Below are positions 9,119 through 17,164 of a stretch of 51,827 bases of DNA, piece by piece. This stretch comes from Bacteroidales bacterium (GTDB lineage: Bacteria; Bacteroidota; Bacteroidia; Bacteroidales; JAAYJT01): contig JAAYJT010000058.1 of the NCBI GenBank assembly GCA_012522795.1, positions 1 to 51,827 on the forward strand, in the 5' to 3' direction. Positions within the stretch are counted from its first letter, which is position 1. Every line of letters starts with the position of its first letter. The position numbers and the translations under genes are program-made. The notes under the pieces were generated by a model. That model was not told the DNA's origin. It did not search any database and saw only the letters and a list, made by a program, of their open reading frames with translations.

Positions 9119-9553
9119 AAACAAATATTGCTTTTACTGATCATGTTCCAGTTGAGTTATTTGACAGGATGAGCAGTCAATTATCCTGAACTTCAATAAT
9201 TTTTGCAAATTAATGTCGTTAATGATACAATCATAAACAGGGTTGGATGCGCGTTTAATGAACCAATAATATTTGTGGATTAATGAATATTAATTAATTT
9301 TGCACACTTTCAAGAAAAAAGCATTCTTTAGTACCGACTTATCAAAATCTATCAAATCAGTTATTCAGATAAAAGTCAATAAATATTGATGTAAAGATTT
9401 AAAGAATAAAGAATAGAAATGCGTCATAATTTTCCATGAAGAATACATGATTTGGATCAGCAATAGTATTTTTATCCTGAAGTCGTTTTAAAAAATCATT
9501 TTACATTATACCTATGTGTTTAATTATCAACAAATTCTAATTAAATTAATAAT
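9119..9553 (+). other. 435-base intergenic region before the SusC operon
   Basis: No ORF is credible here. It holds a good promoter (9272-9302) and then a leader of about 250 bases, unusually long, with no clear hairpin, riboswitch or ORF that I could recognise. Confidence 0.6.
9272..9302 (+). promoter_or_regulatory. Bacteroidetes-type promoter of the SusC-SusD operon
   Basis: TTTG at 9272-9275 and TAATTTTG at 9295-9302 are separated by 19 bases, the consensus spacing of the Bacteroidetes -33/-7 promoter. It is the best promoter match I found in the window. Confidence 0.7.
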
Positions 9554-12523
9554 ATGAACAAACGTGTATCAGAATTACGATCTTTACTTTTCTTGCTATC
9601 GTTTTTACTTGTGTTTCAGGCTTTCGGACAGGAAGTAACGGTTTCAGGAAGAGTAACAGATGCTGACAACGGTAGTGCAATGCCTTATGTTACTGTGGCT
9701 GTACTTAATACTTCCATAGGAACCGTAACTGATATGGATGGTTATTATACCATTAAGGTTAATAAGGGTTCTGTACTATCTTTTTCATTTGTTGGGTACA
9801 ATACTCAGGAATTTCACATTCAGGACCAGCGTAAACTTGATGTTATATTGGTTTCGGCTACTACTGCACTTGAAGAACTGGTTGTAATTGGGTATGGAGT
9901 TCAAAAAAGAAGTGACCGTACCGGGGCAGTGGCAAGTATCACATCAGATGAAATGAACCGTGGTGTGCTTGTAGATCCCATACAGGGACTGCAGGGGAAG
10001 GTTGCTGGTGTTATGATCTCAAAACAAGGTGGTGACCCTAACAAAGGATTTGATATTAAGATCAGGGGAGCATCCAGCCTGGAGACTTCCACAAGTCCTT
10101 TATATGTTATTGACGGTGTGCCCGGAGCTGACCCTACAACCATTGCACCTGAAGATATTGAAACTTTCAATGTGCTTAAAGATGCCTCGGCAGCAGCTAT
10201 TTATGGTGCAAGAGGTGCTTTCGGCGTTGTCATTATCACCACCAAACGTGGAAAAGAACGCAAAGGCACTCAAATTGATTTTAACAGCTATGTTTCGTTT
10301 GAGAATGTTGCTAAACGTCTGGATTTGATGTCAGCCGGCGATTTTCGTGATTTCATAGATAAGAACCCTGAATTCCAGACTTTCTTTATTGATGGCGGTG
10401 CTGATACTGACTGGCAAAACGAAGTTTACCGCAACGGTTCTTCACAAAATTATAATCTTGCTTTCTCAGGTGGTGATGGAAGTACAAATTACCGTGCATC
10501 CATTGCTCATGTTAATTATACCGGAGCTATAAAGGGTTCTGATAAAACCAGAACAATAGGTCGTATAAATCTTGACCAGAAAGCATTGAACGACAAGCTT
10601 ACAATTATGTCAGGTTTGGCTGCTACTATTGAGCATAATAATTATATCAATTACGGTGGCTGGGGTGCTGACCAGGTTTTATTCCAGACCTTCCAGCGCA
10701 ACCCTACTGATCCGGTAAAAACTGATGACAGCCCTTATTACGGCGGATATTTTGAATTGGAACGAGTATTCCAGTACTATAATCCGCTGGCTTTAATTGA
10801 GCAGATCCATAATGAGAGAGATGCAAAACGCTATTTTGGCTATTTAAAAGGAGATCTGGAGATTTTCAAAGGCTTTGAAGTAGGGATCAACCTTGCATAC
10901 ACACGCAATGATGAAGAGGGCTCTTACTTTATGCCAACCACATTATATCTGAATAGTTACGATGGTTACGGACGTAAAGCATACAATAATTTCGAGTCAA
11001 AAATTCTTGAAACCACTCTCAGATATAATAATGTGTTCGGAAAACATAGTTTGCAAAGTGTAGCAGGTTATTCATTTCAGGAAGATTTCTTTACCGGGTT
11101 CACAGCTCAGGGTCGCGAACCTTTTATCAATGTTGTTAAAATGCACGACCTGTCACTTTTACAAAGTGTTAAGCCCGGGGATGTTTCTTCATATAAAAAC
11201 TCAAACCGTTTGATCTCATTCTTTGCACGTGGTATTTACAACTGGGACAGTAAGTATTTCTTTACTGCTACTTTGCGGCGTGACGGTTCTTCAAAGTTTG
11301 GAAAAAATAATGAGTGGGGATGGTTCCCGTCTGCTTCGGCTATGTGGAATATTACCGGTGAAGAATTTATGCAGAATATAGGTTTCCTTAACAATTTGCG
11401 TTTGCGTGTAGGATACGGTATTACCGGAAATCAGGAAATTGGCAGCTATAATGATATTGAATATTATAAAGCTGCTGGCAACTCATTTAATTTTGAAACC
11501 GGAGAATCTTCAATTTTATTCCAATATGCCCATAATGCAAATCCTGATTTGAAATGGGAAGAAAATGCAGAGCTGAATATTGGTATTGATTTCGGATTTT
11601 TGAACGATAAAATTTCAGGCTCTATTGATTATTTTGATAAAAGAATATATGACCTGCTTGGTTCTTACTCGGTACCTGTTCCGCCAAACAAAGTTGACCG
11701 AACATGGGCAAATGTCGGAGAATTCAAGATTTCAGGTATTGAATTCTTTATTCAGAGCTATCCTGTTCGCAAAGCTAATTTCGATTGGAAGACTTCTCTT
11801 GTTTTTACAACCTATAAACAGGATGTGGTTAGCCTCTCAAGCGGAGTTTATAACTGGTCAACACTTAAAGAAGGTTATTTGTCAGGTCCGGGACTTGTGG
11901 GTGCAGAAAACTGGACTCAGCTTGTTGATCCGGGATTTCCGCTGGGTACCTGGTATATGCCTGAATATGCAGGTTTAAGCACTGATGGTAAATTTTTGTT
12001 TTATACTGAAGCCGGCGGAGTAACACGCGATCTAACACTTGCAGAACGCAGAAGGGTTGGATCGGCTCAACCCGATTTTGATCTTGGATGGTCAAACTAT
12101 TTTGAGATAAACAAAAAATTTGATGCAAGTATTACATTAAGAGCAGTTTATGGCCATCAGATATTTAACACCACGCGATTAATATTTGGCAATCCTACTT
12201 TTTTACCAGATCGCAATGTTTTGCGTTCGGCAGCCGATGAATATGCAAGCGGACTCAGGGATAACCCCAAGGTCAGCAGTTATTATCTTGAAGATGGTTC
12301 ATTCCTGAGGCTCGATAATATATCTTTCGGTTATAATATTCATAATGTGGCTGGTATAAATCGTATCAGATTATATATAGCATCAAACAACATCTTAACG
12401 TTAACCAATTATAGCGGGGTGGATCCTGAGGTTAACCCTGTAGGAAGGTCGTTTGGTCTGGATCAGTATAATGTTTACCCGAAAACCCGTACATTCACTT
12501 TTGGTGTAAATATTAATTTGTAA
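9554..12523 (+). CDS. SusC/RagA-family TonB-dependent outer-membrane transporter
   Basis: The 989-residue protein has a signal peptide (about 1-26), then a carboxypeptidase-D regulatory-like domain (VSGRVTDADNGSAMPYVTV, about 28-105), the LEELVVIGYG segment typical of SusC proteins, a plug (about 115-230, with VLKDASAAAIYGARG) and a 22-strand-type barrel to the C-terminus, which ends in an aromatic-rich TFTFGVNINL strand. SusC proteins import glycans or peptides through the outer membrane with TonB energy while SusD forms the lid. It is the first gene of an operon with SusD (18-base gap) and a SusE/F-like lipoprotein. No glycoside hydrolase, protease or sulfatase enzyme adjoins, so the cargo cannot be read from context. 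Confidence 0.95.
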   Translation: MNKRVSELRSLLFLLSFLLVFQAFGQEVTVSGRVTDADNGSAMPYVTVAVLNTSIGTVTDMDGYYTIKVNKGSVLSFSFVGYNTQEFHIQDQRKLDVILVSATTALEELVVIGYGVQKRSDRTGAVASITSDEMNRGVLVDPIQGLQGKVAGVMISKQGGDPNKGFDIKIRGASSLETSTSPLYVIDGVPGADPTTIAPEDIETFNVLKDASAAAIYGARGAFGVVIITTKRGKERKGTQIDFNSYVSFENVAKRLDLMSAGDFRDFIDKNPEFQTFFIDGGADTDWQNEVYRNGSSQNYNLAFSGGDGSTNYRASIAHVNYTGAIKGSDKTRTIGRINLDQKALNDKLTIMSGLAATIEHNNYINYGGWGADQVLFQTFQRNPTDPVKTDDSPYYGGYFELERVFQYYNPLALIEQIHNERDAKRYFGYLKGDLEIFKGFEVGINLAYTRNDEEGSYFMPTTLYLNSYDGYGRKAYNNFESKILETTLRYNNVFGKHSLQSVAGYSFQEDFFTGFTAQGREPFINVVKMHDLSLLQSVKPGDVSSYKNSNRLISFFARGIYNWDSKYFFTATLRRDGSSKFGKNNEWGWFPSASAMWNITGEEFMQNIGFLNNLRLRVGYGITGNQEIGSYNDIEYYKAAGNSFNFETGESSILFQYAHNANPDLKWEENAELNIGIDFGFLNDKISGSIDYFDKRIYDLLGSYSVPVPPNKVDRTWANVGEFKISGIEFFIQSYPVRKANFDWKTSLVFTTYKQDVVSLSSGVYNWSTLKEGYLSGPGLVGAENWTQLVDPGFPLGTWYMPEYAGLSTDGKFLFYTEAGGVTRDLTLAERRRVGSAQPDFDLGWSNYFEINKKFDASITLRAVYGHQIFNTTRLIFGNPTFLPDRNVLRSAADEYASGLRDNPKVSSYYLEDGSFLRLDNISFGYNIHNVAGINRIRLYIASNNILTLTNYSGVDPEVNPVGRSFGLDQYNVYPKTRTFTFGVNINL

Positions 12524-12541
12524 TCTTAAAATAAAATAGCA

Positions 12542-14056
12542 ATGAAAAAGATATTAGTTTTTACTTTAATATTGTTTGCGGCTTTTGGTTGTACAAAGCT
12601 TGATGATACCCTTTACGATCGTATTTTACCTTCTGATTATACTGCAGATCCAATTTTGAAAATGAGCCCTATTTATGAACCTATGCGCGATTTCCTGGAT
12701 TGGGGCGGCTGGTGGTTTGCTCAGGAAGTTACTACTGATGCCGTTGTTTGTCCTACACGTGCCGGCGACTGGGATGATGGTGGCAAATGGAGGGTTCTGC
12801 ATCAGCATGCATGGGATAATAATACTGAGGCTATTACAAGCATGTGGGGTAGGTTTTTCGGAGGTGCGATTGAAGCAAATAAGTTCATTGAAGAATTTGC
12901 ATCAGAAGCCGGGAACCCTGTGATTGATGTGGCTCTTGCCAAAGCCCGTATTTTAAGGGCATATTATTATTATCTGTTAATTGATAATTATGGTGATGTC
13001 CCTTATATAACCAAATATCTTGATGCTGATCCTCAGCCACATAGAAATTTTAGAAAAGATATTTATAATGAAATAGTTAATGAAGTTGAGCAAAGCATAC
13101 CATATGTCAGTACCGGAAATTCAAAAACCGGTATTACTAAGGCTATGGCATGGAGTCTTCTTGCGAAATTATATCTGAACCATGCCGTTTACACAGGTAA
13201 TGTTAATAATGAGTATTGGGCAAAAGCTGAAGCAGTGTGTGACAGTATAATTAATCTTCAGAGTTATTCACTTGAAAGTGATGTGTTATCAGCATTTGTT
13301 ACCCGTAATGAGAATTCTCCTGAGAATATATGGGTAATTCCTTACGATGAAGATACATATACCGGATTTAACCTCCACATGAGAACCTTACACTACAACA
13401 GTAATCTTACTTTTGAGATGGTTGTAGGACCATGGAATGGTTTTGCTATGGTGGAATCTCACTATAATACATATACACCTGACGATAACCGCCATGAATG
13501 GTTTATGGTGGGGCAGCAATATACTTATGACGGGCAGCCTATCAAAGATCAGGGCGCAGGAGGACTTCCCCTGATTTTTACTCCCCATATCCCTTCATTG
13601 GAAATGGGTGCCGGAAATACCCCACAGGAAATACGTATGTCAGGAGTCAGGGTTAAGAAATTTGAAATTCGTCGTGGAGCAAAAGAAAACCTTAGTAACG
13701 ATTTTCCAATCTTTCGCTATGCCGATGTGTTGTTAATGATGGCTGAAGCTCAATTAAGACAGGGTAAAACAGTAGATGTACCGGGTCTTGACCAGATTAG
13801 AACCAGAGCGGGATTACCGGCTGGATGGAGTGCAACTTTAAATGGTCAGGCAGGTTTGAACGAATTACTTGCCGAACGTGGCAGGGAGTTGTTTTGGGAA
13901 GCCCACCGCCGTCAGGATTTGATAAGATTTGGAGAATTCAATAAAGCATGGTGGGAAAAACCAGCATCAACATCTGATAAAAATGTGTTCCCGATTCCCC
14001 AGTGGGTAGTTGATGCAAACCCCAATATTACACTTGATCCTGTGTCAATTAATTAA
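12542..14056 (+). CDS. SusD/RagB-family surface lipoprotein
   Basis: This is a 504-residue nutrient-binding partner of the SusC transporter. The signal peptide ends in a lipobox (AAFGC, Cys about 17), so the protein is lipid-anchored and expected on the outer face of the outer membrane. SusD-family features include TPR-like helices with AKARILRAYYYYLL (about 138-151), ADVLLMMAEAQLRQG (about 394-408) and the closing ERGRELFWEAHRRQDLIRF segment with the conserved R-x-E-L-F/W-E-x-H-R-R-x-D signature. It starts 18 bases after the SusC stop and is certainly co-transcribed. Ligand unknown. Confidence 0.95.
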   Translation: MKKILVFTLILFAAFGCTKLDDTLYDRILPSDYTADPILKMSPIYEPMRDFLDWGGWWFAQEVTTDAVVCPTRAGDWDDGGKWRVLHQHAWDNNTEAITSMWGRFFGGAIEANKFIEEFASEAGNPVIDVALAKARILRAYYYYLLIDNYGDVPYITKYLDADPQPHRNFRKDIYNEIVNEVEQSIPYVSTGNSKTGITKAMAWSLLAKLYLNHAVYTGNVNNEYWAKAEAVCDSIINLQSYSLESDVLSAFVTRNENSPENIWVIPYDEDTYTGFNLHMRTLHYNSNLTFEMVVGPWNGFAMVESHYNTYTPDDNRHEWFMVGQQYTYDGQPIKDQGAGGLPLIFTPHIPSLEMGAGNTPQEIRMSGVRVKKFEIRRGAKENLSNDFPIFRYADVLLMMAEAQLRQGKTVDVPGLDQIRTRAGLPAGWSATLNGQAGLNELLAERGRELFWEAHRRQDLIRFGEFNKAWWEKPASTSDKNVFPIPQWVVDANPNITLDPVSIN

Positions 14057-14119
14057 GTGTTCCATATATTTGCATATTAAATTAACCTTTATTTCTAACT
14101 AAATTAAAATTTAAAAATT

Positions 14120-15589
14120 ATGAAGAAAAATCATTTAAGAAAACTGTTATACCTTATGGGAGTTTTATTACTCGCCTCAATGGTAATGATAGCATGTAAG
14201 AAAGATGATCCGGATCCTGATCCAACTCCACAAGTTGAAGATGGAATTTATATTAAAGGAGCCGGAACAGCTTTAGTGGAATTTGACCTAAAAGGTTTAA
14301 TGAAACCCACTTTGAATGAGAACGGACAAGAAGAGCGTGCCGAATTACTTGAATTGTTTGTTGCTGTTAAAGGCGGTAGCGAAGGATTTAATATTGTTAA
14401 AGTTGCTGGTACCACTCATACTGTTTATGGACCAGGTGCTGACTTTGCCCAGATTACAGAGGACGAATGGGATACTTCGAACGAATACCCGAGAACTTCA
14501 AGATTTTGGCGTGGATTAATCGCTGAAACTGATGCAAAATTCACTATTCCAAATGATGGTTTATACCAAGTGGTGTATGATACCGAATTGGGTGTGGTTG
14601 TGATTGTTGAAGCAAAATGGGGTATGATTGGTGCTGCCACTCCCGGTGGCTGGAGCGATGATACCGAAATGACCACAAGTTTTGACCTTCAAAAAATGGA
14701 GTTTAAAGTAGTTGATATCCCATTGTTGAAAAACGATTGGAAATTCCGCATCGGAAACGGTTGGAAAGTATGGATGAATGAAGATGGTTCAGTTCGCGTG
14801 AACACTAACTTAGGTGGTTCTGTTTCTGCTCCTACTCCAGGTGGTGACGATTTTGTAAATGACGAGTATGCTTTATATACCGTTACCTTGAACTGGGAAC
14901 TTGGAAAACCATTTGCAGGTGATATTGTGAAAACCGGTGAAGGTGAACCACTGCCCGAATATCCTGAAGAGATGTTCTTGGTAGGTAGTGCCACAGCTTA
15001 TGGTTGGGATACTCCGGGTACATATGAAGATGCTCTTATGCATCCACTTGCCGGTGGTGCTCCCAGTGAAGGAATATTCTGGAAAATTGCTCACCTTGAA
15101 GGTGGAGAAGGATTCAAACTGTCTGATGAGGGTTGGGGTGCTGTAAACCTGGGCTATAATGAAATTGATGAATTTGATGCCGAAGGTGTTGAAGTAGGTG
15201 AAGACGGCGGAAATATGAAAGTAGCTGAAAGCGGAATGTACATCATTGTACTTAACCTGCGCGACGACCAGATCAAAGTATCAGTAAAACCTGCTGAAGT
15301 ATATGGTATTGGTGATGCATTTGGTGGATGGGATGCAGCTGTTCCTGCTAATAAGTTCACTATTGACAACAATGCTAAAACACTAGTTTCTCCTCCATTG
15401 GCAGCAACTGCCAATATACGCATGTATGCTGAGCACAATTGGATTCCGGATTGGTGGAATGCAGAGTTCAATGTATTTAATGGTGAAATTCTTTATCGCA
15501 ATGCCGGTGGTGATCAGGAAGCTGTTCCTGGAGAAGCTGGACAAGTGATTACACTACACTTTGACGATAATACTGGTTCAATCGACTAA
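14120..15589 (+). CDS. SusE/SusF-like outer-membrane lipoprotein
   Basis: The 489-residue protein has a signal peptide with lipobox (MIACKK, Cys about 26) followed by a short acidic, Pro-rich linker, typical of SusE/SusF glycan-binding lipoproteins. Several SusF/SusE-type beta modules follow: two with GAATPGGWSDDTEM and GSATAYGWDTPGTYEDAL motifs (about 175 and 290) and a last one with IGDAFGGWDAAVP (about 395-407). In family members these modules bind the glycan on the cell surface. The gene lies 63 bases after the SusD gene and ends just before a strong terminator, so it closes the operon. The assignment is by domain pattern; the ligand is unknown. Confidence 0.8.
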   Translation: MKKNHLRKLLYLMGVLLLASMVMIACKKDDPDPDPTPQVEDGIYIKGAGTALVEFDLKGLMKPTLNENGQEERAELLELFVAVKGGSEGFNIVKVAGTTHTVYGPGADFAQITEDEWDTSNEYPRTSRFWRGLIAETDAKFTIPNDGLYQVVYDTELGVVVIVEAKWGMIGAATPGGWSDDTEMTTSFDLQKMEFKVVDIPLLKNDWKFRIGNGWKVWMNEDGSVRVNTNLGGSVSAPTPGGDDFVNDEYALYTVTLNWELGKPFAGDIVKTGEGEPLPEYPEEMFLVGSATAYGWDTPGTYEDALMHPLAGGAPSEGIFWKIAHLEGGEGFKLSDEGWGAVNLGYNEIDEFDAEGVEVGEDGGNMKVAESGMYIIVLNLRDDQIKVSVKPAEVYGIGDAFGGWDAAVPANKFTIDNNAKTLVSPPLAATANIRMYAEHNWIPDWWNAEFNVFNGEILYRNAGGDQEAVPGEAGQVITLHFDDNTGSID

Positions 15590-15611
15590 TAAAACGATTG
15601 TAGAACAGAGT

Positions 15612-15647
15612 AAAAAGGGGCTGTCTATAAAGGGCAGCCCCTTTTTT
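15612..15647 (+). terminator. Terminator of the SusC-SusD operon
   Basis: A perfect 12-bp stem (15612-15623 with 15635-15646, AAAAAGGGGCTG arm), an 11-nt loop and a run of T residues lie 22 bases after the third gene of the operon. Confidence 0.9.
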
Positions 15648-15721
15648 GTTTGCTTTGTATGTTCACTATCTATAGGGCTAAAGTCAAACCTTAAATATAT
15701 ATCAGATAAATTTCCCTGGAA

Positions 15722-16394
15722 TTACTGATTCCAGGAAATTTCTTTAATTGATGGATCAGATTTTAAAGCATTAATAATTTCTTCTGGTTTAATAGCACCG
15801 GAGTCATCAAATTTTAGCTGATATACAAATTCATTTCCGGTTTTGCCCACTATAAAGCTTTCAATTTTTAAGCCGGTTTGATCAAGTATGTTTTTAAGCA
15901 ATACTGATGAATCGGCATCTATATGAGTTACAATTCTCAAAGTGCTTTGTTTAATTTTTTTTTGAGTATGATCTTTCTATTGGCTGCAAAGCCCAAAGAA
16001 TTATTAATGCAATAACTGTGGTGGCTGCTGCTGCAAAATACAATCCGTCTCCGGTAGCCAACCCTATAGCAACTACTGTCCATAGTCCTGCTGCAGTGGT
16101 CAATCCTCGGATGGCGCGCGTTTTAAAAATAATATTGTTCCGGCGCCAATAAAACCAATACTACTTACTACCTGTGCTACCACCCTCAAAGGGGTCAAGC
16201 GATACATGATCGGTTCCTAAAATGTCGGCAAATCCAAAAGCAGAAACTATCATTATTAAACAGGAGCCTACACTTACCATCAGGTGGGTTCTCAGACCAG
16301 CAGCCCAGTCTTTTCTCTTCCGCTCCAGATAAATAAATGCTCCAAACAGGGCAGCCAGAGATAAACGTATTAATATTTTGCCTCAGCTGATCAT
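15722..16394 (-). pseudogene. MgtC/SapB-family membrane protein, broken by frameshifts
   Basis: Read on the minus strand from ATG at 16394, the three frames together give a nearly full MgtC protein: ILIRLSLAALFGAFIYLER, AAGLRTHLMVSVGS, VSSIGFIGAGTI, IRGLTTAAGLWTVVAIGLA, then a C-terminal ACT-like domain (the intact 72-codon ORF 15722-15940). Lesions: TGA at codon 4 (16383-16385), a one-base gain in a C4 run near 16191-16194, a one- or two-base change in the GC repeat near 16112-16120, and one extra A in an A9 run (T9 at 15955-15963 on the plus strand). MgtC proteins are inner-membrane proteins linked to Mg2+ limitation. Three small indels in simple repeats could also be sequencing errors, but the nonsense codon points to real decay. 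Confidence 0.8.
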
Positions 16395-16439
16395 TTTATA
16401 CGAATTGTATTTACAAAATAGTCCAAGCTGTTTTGTAAA
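16394..16439 (-). repeat. 46-bp palindromic element, copy 1 (before mgtC-like gene)
   Basis: It matches 16976-17021 at 45 of 46 bases. It contains a perfect 9-bp inverted repeat (TTTACAAAA / TTTTGTAAA, 12-base spacer, 16410-16439). It sits directly upstream of, and touches, the start codon of the mgtC-like pseudogene. Confidence 0.85.
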
Positions 16440-16493
16440 TTATGCCGGTGGTTAAAACATTAAGAACAATTTAGCGAAGCGATAATTGGTCTG

Positions 16494-16516
16494 TTATATT
16501 TTTCCAATCGGTATTA
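16494..16516 (-). repeat. 23-bp exact repeat, copy 1
   Basis: Identical over 23 bases to 47506-47528; this copy begins at the stop codon of the PepSY-like gene and extends downstream. Confidence 0.7.
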
Positions 16517-16951
16517 ATCGTCAATCCATAAAAAGCTTCCGTCTATATCAAATACTAGCTCAAGCCCGTTGTTAAGCTTGATTTCCTGGCCCTTGTATTC
16601 TAATTCCCATTTTATGATGTAATTGTCAGGATAATTTTTAATGACATATTGCAGAATTAAGTCAGGAATAACACTATCCGGTAATTTTGATTTTGCTTCT
16701 ATATCAACGATTACCTTGTCCTTGTTGAATTCAAGTACAATATTATCGTATAGCTTAATTTCATAGCTCTTTTTTAACCATTCTTTCTCAATAACTGCTT
16801 TCTTTATCGGATTGTCAGGGAAATGGGTGGAAATATAATTCAATATTTCTGTGGGAAGCTTATTAGGATTAATTGAAGTTTCTTTTTCGCAACCCAAAAG
16901 TGTAATTGTAGTTGACAGAAATACCAGAATTAGGGATAGGAATTTTTTCAT
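16514..16951 (-). CDS. PepSY-like (DUF2874-type) lipoprotein
   Basis: The protein has about 145 residues from the MKKFLS start; the frame is open back to 17008, but that extension runs into the palindromic element and the lipoprotein signal fits 16951 (an ATG at 16957 is also possible). The signal peptide ends in TLLGC, so it is a lipoprotein of the periplasm. Two beta-alpha-beta repeats follow, each with an I-x-x-YIxxxFPD / VIKNYPDN start and a V/I-E-x-E-W/WELEYKGQEIKL-type strand, the pattern of the PepSY-like family common in Bacteroidetes. Function is unknown; PepSY-like proteins are thought to be periplasmic regulators or inhibitors. A near-identical operator-like element lies before this gene and the mgtC remnant. 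Confidence 0.75.
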   Translation of the reverse strand: MKKFLSLILVFLSTTITLLGCEKETSINPNKLPTEILNYISTHFPDNPIKKAVIEKEWLKKSYEIKLYDNIVLEFNKDKVIVDIEAKSKLPDSVIPDLILQYVIKNYPDNYIIKWELEYKGQEIKLNNGLELVFDIDGSFLWIDD

Positions 16952-16975
16952 TTTCATTTTTAAGAGATTTAAATG

Positions 16976-17021
16976 TTTTATACGAATTGTATTTACAAAA
17001 TAGTTCAAGCTGTTTTGTAAA
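16976..17021 (-). repeat. 46-bp palindromic element, copy 2 (before PepSY-like gene)
   Basis: It has the same 9-bp inverted repeat as copy 1. In this copy a second perfect palindrome, AGCTGTTTTGTAAACAGCT (17008-17026), overlaps the outer arm. It ends 24 bases upstream of the lipoprotein start, the position expected for a promoter with an operator. Confidence 0.8.
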
Positions 17022-17164
17022 CAGCTGCAAAAATAAACAAAAATGCTTTTTTACATTGTTTTAATTTTTAGAGTTTTGTGAATAACTGAAAAAACTGATA
17101 GGATTTCTAAGAGATCCGGCAAGGTATTTCAAAGATCAGCTAATGAAAATAGCGTCTTTAATTT

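Noticed and set aside
15671-15690. GGGCTAAAGTC as another member of the palindrome family
   Set aside because: The second arm does not match; no palindrome is formed.
15722-15940. Separate 72-aa ACT-domain gene
   Set aside because: It continues in another frame from the MgtC sequence upstream, where MgtC proteins carry such a domain; treated as part of the pseudogene.
16383-16385. TGA read as Trp or selenocysteine in mgtC
   Set aside because: Other lesions in the same gene need frameshifts as well, so recoding is not the simplest reading.
16394-17021. Small mobile element bounded by the two 46-bp repeats
   Set aside because: There is no transposase, and both copies sit exactly at start codons in the same orientation, which suits operators better.
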